In this document: piece after piece, positions 58,590 through 64,000 of the stretch
Position numbering within the stretch: position 1 is the first letter of the stretch
Layout of the letters: every line of letters starts with the position of its first letter
Source of the DNA: Guyanagaster necrorhizus
Lineage: Eukaryota; Basidiomycota; Agaricomycetes; Agaricales; Physalacriaceae
NCBI RefSeq assembly: GCF_019112545.1
Contig: NW_025064903.1
Location: 267,616-331,615, forward strand
Direction of reading: 5' to 3'
DNA: 64,000 bases
The notes under the pieces: generated by a model
Told to the model about the DNA's origin: nothing
Databases searched by the model: none
What the model saw: only the letters and a program-made list of their open reading frames with translations
Position numbers and translations under genes: made by a program

Positions 58590-60021
58590 CAACTCCATTG
58601 AAGCCAGTTCCTTAGGAGCAGTGTCTACTTCAGCTGCATGACTCTTGGTGGAGGCTGCAGTCTTCTGTTTGTTACAATCCTTGGTCTTGTGTTTAGCCTC
58701 ACAGAACATGCAAAGATTGTCCTGATGCTAGCAGTCTTTTTCTTTCTGAGTAAGACTGCCATCTTTGCCTAGTTTATCAGCATAGAGCTTAGGAGTGGTG
58801 GATTTTGGTGTAGAGCTGGAGTCAAAGGAAGGAGAGTTGGACTCCTTGGATTTAGAGTTAGAGAATTAGTTGGAGGTCTTATTGTCCCAGTTTTCATGGG
58901 CAATTTCAGTCTTCTGGATCCAGTAGCAAGCATCAAGTTCTTGGGTGAGGAAGCACATGTCATAGAGGTTGTTTGGCTTCCCATGGTGAGCTATATTATC
59001 CTTGATGTGAGTGCAAAGACCATGGTAGAAGACAGTAGAGAGAGTTGTCTCTATATCTGATTTGTGAGGCATACTGATTGAATTGGACTATATACTTTAT
59101 GATCTGATCTCCATTATATATCTGAAGATGCTCTAATGCATTTTTGGTATCTCTAATAGCATCAAAGAGGCTGAAGTTGCTATGAAGCTCATCCAAGAAG
59201 GCTGTATAGAAAAACTGCCAGGCCAGCAGATTTCATAAGTTGAGATTAAGAATGTCTAGCTCAAACCAGCCAAGTGTGATGCTGGCCAGGAAAGAGATAG
59301 CATAGTTGATCTTGCTGGGATCCATTGTAAATGTGGTAGGTCTGTCATTAAAGTTTAACTAAAGAGAGATGATGAAGGCCTTCAGTTTGTGAGAGTCAGA
59401 GCTATCAAAGAGTTCTGGTTTCTTGATCTTGGTGCAGATAGTGGCTGACTTAGGGTTATTGAGAGAAGTGGAGACTCCTTGTAGCAGATTCATGAATTCT
59501 AGGAATATATTTTGCTAGTTTGGATTGTTGCTTCCTGTGAGGCTATTGAGACCATCTGGTCCTTCTAATCTCTCTGGCCCATCTGATCCATCTGGGAAGA
59601 GGTTTGGTGGGTTACCACCTGGTCTCCAGTGGATAGGAGTATAAGTAGGAGTGTCTTCACTTCTATCCTCTGAGTCTGGGCTGTCTGAACTCTCCTGCAT
59701 GTTGCCCAGGAATAAGGGGTCTGTCAAAGAGTCACTTTGAGTGCCATACATTGTGCTAGCCTGTCAGGCTCCATTGGTTGGAATGCTAATGGTGTCAAAA
59801 GGGTTAGGGGAGTCATCATAGTTAGATTAGTGAGTAATGAAGCTAGAGTGGCTGTAGGTTTCCTTATAGCAGGATTGTCCTTTACTGGAGGCTGATATGA
59901 AGAGGCCTGATTGTTCCTTTGAGATAGAGGCTAGGATGTCTTTTATGAAAAACATGTTGGAATAGCTAAGCTGAGTTTGTTTGAGATTGGCTTCTGTGAG
60001 TTAGATGAATGTGGTGGACAT
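58590..60021 (-). pseudogene. Element C gag
   Basis: Starts at ATG 60,021, 40 nt after the LTR, with MSTTFI and an early stop. Then follow WRPGGNPPNLFPDGSDGP at ~59,600, KKPELFDSSDSHKLKAFIISL at ~59,400, INYAISFLASITLGWFE at ~59,280, DELHSNFSLFDAIRDTKNAL at ~59,150, IKYIVQFNQYASQ, then HDIKDNI-type capsid end. A shortened zinc knuckle CMFCEAKHKTKDC at ~58,700 has one residue fewer than CX2CX4HX4C. This is the common Agaricomycete retrotransposon gag layout. Confidence 0.82.
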
Positions 60022-60049
60022 GATAAAATTTTTTTGACTCAAGGGTTTG

Positions 60050-60060
60050 AGTTTGAATAT
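60050..60060 (-). promoter_or_regulatory. Self-primer binding site of element C
   Basis: On the minus strand, two nt after the LTR end, ATATTCAAACT is complementary over 11 nt to AGTTTGAATAT within the LTR (60,297-60,307). A TATA stretch (minus reading TATATAAACTATATATAA) lies at 60,323-60,340, so RNA could begin near 60,307. This matches the arrangement used by the fission-yeast element Tf1. Confidence 0.65.
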
Positions 60061-60062
60061 AC

Positions 60063-60561
60063 TGTTAGGAACATGCCAATTGATTGAGCTTGAGTGCATG
60101 CATGGATACTGGCAGAGTGCATAGGCATCAATGAAGCTATTAGCAATGTCACTCTTGAGTCAAGGCCCAAGGACTTGGATTGACAGAACAGAGTTCCATT
60201 GGAGAAGTGAAGAGAGATATCCTTTAGAGTGGAATCCAATGGATGAGATAAAGAGGAGCTGAAGTGAGCACCAAGTGTAGATGGCTATCCAAGTTGATAT
60301 TCAAACTGAGTAATTACAATGATTATATATAGTTTATATATTATTGGTAGTTAATTCTAAGTTGAAGTCTATTGGCTTCTGGTGTCAATTGTTTGCTATC
60401 ATTTTCAGAGTCTAGATAGTACAATGTAAAATATGGATGTAAAATAGTAATGATAAAATAAAATTAATAGTTAATAGGAAATAAGCAGAGTCCAGTGGAA
60501 CTTGGCTATTAAATTTGTGGTTGGTTGAAGTGATGTGGAGGCTGATAGCATGCATGTAACA
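60063..60561 (-). mobile_element. LTR-C, 5' LTR of element C
   Basis: 499 bp, TGTTAGGAACATGCC to GCATGTAACA in plus reading, followed by the target duplication AAGGC. See the element C entry. Confidence 0.92.
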
Positions 60562-60787
60562 AAGGCCAAGAAGTGCAAATTTGAAGTATTGAAAACAGAG
60601 TACTTGAGTGTTATTATTAGTGAAAGAAGCATTTGGATAGATCTAGTGAAAGTGGCAGAGATAATGGAGTGACCAACACTGATAAAAAAGAAGAAACTAT
60701 AATCATTCCTTGGTTTCACAAACTTCTACTGCTGGTTTATCAGGGACTATAGTAAGATCATCCAATCAATGACCCAACTCACAGTTA
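60562..60787 (+). pseudogene. B1 RT, continuation after element C
   Basis: KKCKFEVLKTEYL, VIISERSIWIDLVKVAEIMEWPT and FLGFTNFYCWFIRDYSKII follow directly from the block broken at 38,109. The sequence is cut at 60,788 by LTR-D. Confidence 0.88.
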
Positions 60788-62181
60788 TGTGCTTGATAAT
60801 AGCTAAGTAACTAAGAGAGGCGAATGAGGAATGAACTCTCAAACACCAACACCTAACCACTCAATACACAATCACCAAATACAGTTGAGGTCAGTTGTTT
60901 TGAGTATGATAGAAGCACTCTTGCAGTCTTAAATAAAATCAAAGAAACAGTCAATAAAGACAGTTATTCAACTTTATCTTGCTTTCAAAGATGCAATACT
61001 CATGAGAGTAGTTTATAGCAATGTTTAAGTATAATTAGGACTTAGAATCAATGCACAATTGCGCTCCAAATCAACTTAGAATATTCCAAAACCCAATGAA
61101 CTCTGAAACCCAAATACTAAGTCTATTATGCACTTAGGCTTGACTAGCTGCACTCTTGGCTGGCTAGCAGTTCTCAAAACTGAAGAACTTGTATTCTGAT
61201 GCTGAAACCCTTATAGTTTAGAACCCAAATTAATCCAAAATCTAAAATACAGTTATTATTCCAATCCAATCCTCTCTAAGTGACAAAGCAACTTAAATAA
61301 ATCACTAAGTTGAAGCAGAACTCAAAATCCATTGTCCCAGGGACTAGCTACAGTGGGCTAGAAGGCCTGAATGTGGGGTTGGGTCGCTTGCTTGCTATTT
61401 TCCCCCCTTCCCTTATACATCAACAACAGGTATAGAATCTATAAATAAAGTGTTAAAATAATATTTCTCCTGTTTGAAGTGGAACCATGCCATTATTCCA
61501 GATTGATGGTGCTTCTGGACTCTCCTAGGCCTTCTCAGACCCACCTGGCCACTGCACAGCTTTATTTTAAGTCTACAGTGCCTGTGGATACTTAACTCCT
61601 ATCTGTCTACTCAGAGTTTTAATTTTCTGAGTTATTCTTAGTAGCTCAATTGATCAGGCTTGGTCAACTGGTTCTATCCACTCTATTTCTCTCAATTCTA
61701 CATCTCTTAGGTCATCTGATACTTAGAAAATTCTGACTTAGGCATTTGGGTCAAAACTCAGAGTGCTAGCCACAGATTATTGGGTCTCTCTTCTTACTGC
61801 TCCTGGATGATGCTGTCTTTACTCAATACTCCACAACTGGCTATGGTATTATACCCCTAGCTGTCTTAGAATATACTCATCTTAATAGCATGTAGAATTG
61901 GCCCTATTTGAAGTACTGTTTCTAAGTCCAACTTAGACTTAGTATTTTCTAAGATGTGATGTAGAACTTTTCTAAGTTCAAATCTGACTTAGGATTTTTA
62001 TTCTTATGCCATGCTATTTTACAAAGTCCCTTTTGGACTTAGTATTGGTGACTAGCATGACTATCAGCTTAGAGCCTCAGCCATAGTCCTCTACTGGCTA
62101 ATGGTCCTTAGTTACTAGCATATTCTAATGCATTATGCAGAATTCATAAATTATAGAGCTGGACATGTATCCAGCATATCA
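60788..62181 (-). mobile_element. Solo LTR-D, second copy, inside B1
   Basis: About 1,394 bp, inverted relative to 51,931-53,315. Shared blocks include caacacctaaccactcaata near 60,848 and the repeated ggacttag motifs near 61,900-62,050. The right end GCATATCA is clear, the left end is eroded. No clean target duplication is seen. Confidence 0.75.
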
Positions 62182-62699
62182 ATGAAAAATGCTCCCTGGA
62201 CATGAGGTCCCTTCCAGCAGACCACATTTGAAGACCTAAAGTGATAACTAGCAAAGGATATAGTATTAGCCATACCAATAGACTAAGAGTGATTCTAAAT
62301 GGAGGCCAATTTGAGTGAAGGAGTGATAGGAGCTGTACTGTCTCAGGAGCAAGACAGGAAGTGGTGACTGGTTGTCTTTCTCTCCAAGGCACTGACCATG
62401 ATGGAGTGCAACTATGAAATATATGATAAGAAACTCCTAGCAATCATGCTTGCCTTTGCAGAATGATGACATTACCTCATTAGAGTGATTCAAACCTTTG
62501 AGAGATGGACAGATCATCAGAATCTTTGATATTTCTGATCCCCTCAGAAACTTAACTGCTGACAAGCCCACTGGGTTACTGAACTTTTGAAATACCAGTA
62601 TATGCTACACCACAAAGCCAGGACAGCAAATAGGAAGGCTGACTTGTTGAGCAGGCAGATAGACCATAACCAGAGAGGGGAGGATAATGATGGGGTGGT
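62182..62699 (+). pseudogene. B1 RNase H, continuation after LTR-D
   Basis: FQQTTFEDLK-like start near 62,210, then GAVLSQEQDRKW at ~62,330, NYEIYDKKLLAIMLAFAEW at ~62,412, TDHQNL at ~62,510, and LLHHKARTANRKADLLSRQIDHNQ-like end (tethering sequence) at ~62,610-62,680. It is cut at 62,700 by the LTR of B3; integrase of B1 is not in the window. Confidence 0.87.
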
Positions 62700-63128
62700 T
62701 GTTATGATTTTTTCCTCCTTTTTCCCTTATTCCCCCTATTTATGCTTAGTCATAAAGGCACAAGACCGTGGGAAAGGCGTAGCCACAATAACCCGCCGCC
62801 CAATAAACAAAGATCAGAAACACACAATCGCCCTTTTATGTACAGTAACGATGCTCAAGGACAACGGGCACCATGGACACAGACACACATAATAGGTAGC
62901 GATATAATTAGGAACGATAGCACAGTATTTAAGGAGTAGCGCTCTTGCTGGAGAAACCCCAGCTTCGAGCTAAAGTTTATATTCATACCATTCTACTCTC
63001 GAGCCACTTCGTGGCCTTGTGACACACCAAGTCGATAACATCATAAGTGGATTCAGGTGATCCCTTAAAGTGCGAAGGGACATCTGTCTATCACGTATTG
63101 TCTTGTCACGTGTCGCTTGGGCTTAACA
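62700..63128 (+). mobile_element. LTR-B of young element B3
   Basis: 429 bp, TGTTATGATTT to GGCTTAACA. Unlike the other LTR-B copies it keeps many CpG sites, with composition changing abruptly at 62,700. It is the 5' LTR of an element that continues to the right. Confidence 0.9.
62926..62961 (+). promoter_or_regulatory. TATA box and predicted RNA start of element B3
   Basis: TATTTAA at 62,926-62,932 lies 29-35 nt before AGCTTCGAGC at 62,961. That point is where the RNA should start if the 13-nt complementary block is the self-primer. The other LTR-B copies have a TATA-like block at the same distance (for example tatataaata before agctttgagc at ~33,420). Confidence 0.6.
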
Positions 63129-63129
63129 A

Positions 63130-63142
63130 TTAGCTCGAAGCT
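63130..63142 (+). promoter_or_regulatory. Self-primer binding site of element B3
   Basis: TTAGCTCGAAGCT begins one nt after the LTR end and is the exact complement of AGCTTCGAGCTAA at 62,961-62,973. In Tf1-like elements the first nucleotides of the RNA fold onto this site, are cut by RNase H, and prime minus-strand DNA. No tRNA-complementary site is needed. Confidence 0.72.
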
Positions 63143-63184
63143 TTCACCTTCCCTTTCTCAAGCCCAATTGTGCTGAGAAACCGA

Positions 63185-63511
63185 ATGCTGCCAGCAACAA
63201 CCGCAGACCTAAATCACGACTTCTTTGAGTTGATAGCTTCCATCATCGGAACATTACTCGGTCTTCTAGCCATCATCACCCTTTGCCGTGGACGACAATC
63301 AGTAACAGCTTGGATAGTCAGGCACTACCAAGCCTTCCAGCAGGTACAAAGAATTCTACGAAACGTAACCCCCGACCTCCCCTTCCATGACATCCCCCCC
63401 TCCATCAGAACGTCCTTCTTCCCGCAAGGGCGACCCTTATCAGAAACCCAGAATAACGACTCGGATACAAGGAGCCTTCATGAGGAAGAAGGATCCCAGT
63501 ACCCCCCTTGA
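63185..63511 (+). CDS. Leader ORF of element B3 with one membrane helix
   Basis: 108 aa. Residues ~14-35 (FELIASIIGTLLGLLAIITL) form a hydrophobic helix. It is followed by a basic amphipathic stretch (CRGRQSVTAWIVRHYQAF) and an acidic, polar tail. B1 carries the same frame in decayed form at ~33,650-33,810. The gag frame starts inside its 3' end, offset by one frame, so the two could be linked by frameshifting. Ty3 elements of this type normally begin directly with gag, so the ORF is unexpected. Its function is unknown, and it could be the N terminus of gag. Confidence 0.5.
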   Translation: MLPATTADLNHDFFELIASIIGTLLGLLAIITLCRGRQSVTAWIVRHYQAFQQVQRILRNVTPDLPFHDIPPSIRTSFFPQGRPLSETQNNDSDTRSLHEEEGSQYPP

Positions 63512-63942
63512 CGAGACAGCAGAGACCACCACTCTGCGTTCACAGGATTCCGGAACCCATGGACGACGAACGTCACTCAGGAGCCCGCAGAGGTCTCCAA
63601 CTACGTCACTCCAGCAGGTTCCCCTGAGCATCCTGCCTCCCCAATTCCCTCAGGGATTGGAAACCGTGCTCGGGACTCCCTTGATGCCACTCAGATGGCT
63701 ACGAGATCCTGCCAAAGCCATAACTCCCCCAGAACCCCCCCGCGACCCCCACCGAGCCCAACTCCGGCTCCAGCCAGTCCGTCAGTAGAATGGGGGTCGA
63801 GGACCCATACAGAAGGACCATCCACCCTGACTACGCAAACGCGGAGATTGCCATCTCCACAGCCGGGGACCCCTATCGACATCTCCATGTGGGCAGCGAG
63901 CCCGAGGTTGGGACGGCCAGCGAGCGAGGGAGGGCAGCCCGG

Positions 63943-64000
63943 TGACATGCCCTCTCCTCGTTCAGGCATGTAAAATTGTGAAAATTGCGAATACATGGGC
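63943..64000 (+). mobile_element. LTR-A, copy 4, start only
   Basis: TGACATGCCCTCTCC and the following bases match 48,864 onward. It keeps CpG (ctcctcgttc, attgcgaat) where other copies have TG or CA, so it is a young insertion into B3. Confidence 0.85.

Larger units (their letters stand above)
38110..60561 (-). mobile_element. Ty3/gypsy chromodomain element C, whole unit with nested insertions
   Basis: Two 499-bp LTRs (38,110-38,608 and 60,063-60,561) lie in direct orientation. The target duplication AAGGC is at 38,105-38,109 and 60,562-60,566, and joining the flanks restores the RT frame of B1 (KHKLFLKA | KKCKFE). The coding order on the minus strand is gag (58.6-60.0 kb), protease (58.06-58.55), RT and RNase H (54.5-56.0), integrase (53.3-54.5, continuing at 51.5-51.93) and chromodomain. 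Inserted material comprises B2 with the LTR-A pair (39,692-50,855), a solo LTR-D (51,931-53,315) and a solo LTR-A (56,255-58,051). Removing these leaves about 8.1 kb, normal for the group. Confidence 0.9.
63129..63942 (+). mobile_element. Element B3 leader and gag start, interrupted by LTR-A
   Basis: This is CpG-containing sequence after the LTR. It holds the leader ORF (63,185-63,511) and an overlapping frame (63,387-63,788). The latter matches the beginning of B2 gag (PYQKPRI.T.I...M.KKDPSTPLDET). It ends where TGACATGCCC of LTR-A begins. Confidence 0.8.

Noticed and set aside
62700..63128. LTR-B at 62,700 as the 3' LTR of B1
   Set aside because: It interrupts B1 just after RNase H, before integrase, is followed by a B leader, and is CpG-rich while B1 is CpG-depleted; so it is the 5' LTR of a later element.

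Overview
The window looks like nuclear DNA of an Agaricomycete (mushroom-forming basidiomycete). The protein-coding genes are dense in very short introns (42-70 nt, GT-AG). They include secreted plant-cell-wall enzymes and the secreted 'NNCG...CG..GENC' domain common in these fungi. The retroelements are Ty3/gypsy chromodomain elements of basidiomycete type. No rRNA, complete tRNA, CRISPR array or prokaryotic feature was seen.

Layout. (1) 1-2,450: CpG-poor transposon remnants, with an LTR-A end and a solo LTR-B that has a perfect CTTTT duplication. (2) 2,500-23,750: a CpG-containing gene island. It holds a secreted/transmembrane protein (2,517-3,495, -), an MFS sugar transporter (4,736-7,072, -), a GH105-type unsaturated rhamnogalacturonyl hydrolase (10,810-12,135, +), an isoprenylcysteine-methyltransferase-like membrane enzyme (14,239-15,010, +), an F-box-like protein (17,536-18,669, -) inside a 1.1-kb-armed inverted repeat, and an SGNH/GDSL esterase (20,975-22,654, +). 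All six were spliced by hand into in-frame models. (3) 23,750-32,150: CpG-depleted DNA with dead host genes (a GH7 cellobiohydrolase pseudogene and a multi-transmembrane protein pseudogene), a long gag-like ORF and three tRNA-like A/B-box units. (4) 32,151-64,000: a nest of LTR retrotransposons.

The nest can be ordered. B0 (-) is cut by B1 (+). B1's reverse transcriptase is cut at 38,109 by element C (-), which spans 38,110-60,561 between two 499-bp LTRs and a 5-bp AAGGC duplication. Inside C sit B2 (-), a rearranged pair of LTR-A copies within B2, a solo LTR-D in the integrase gene and a solo LTR-A between protease and RT. B1 resumes at 60,562, is cut by a second LTR-D, resumes with RNase H, and is cut at 62,700 by a young, CpG-containing element B3. 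B3 is itself cut by LTR-A at 63,943.

Most notable points: both B and C appear to be self-priming (Tf1-like), because the sequence just after the LTR is complementary to the predicted 5' end of the element's own RNA. C carries an antisense ORF between pol and its 3' LTR with coiled coils and a Zn2Cys6-like cysteine cluster. The two adjoining LTR-A copies at 47,131-50,617 carry the junctions expected of integrase attacking its own DNA. The living genes (transporter, GH105, esterase) suggest local plant-polysaccharide breakdown and sugar uptake. The dead GH7 gene shows that a cellulase copy was lost to CpG-type mutation in the adjoining repeat-rich DNA.
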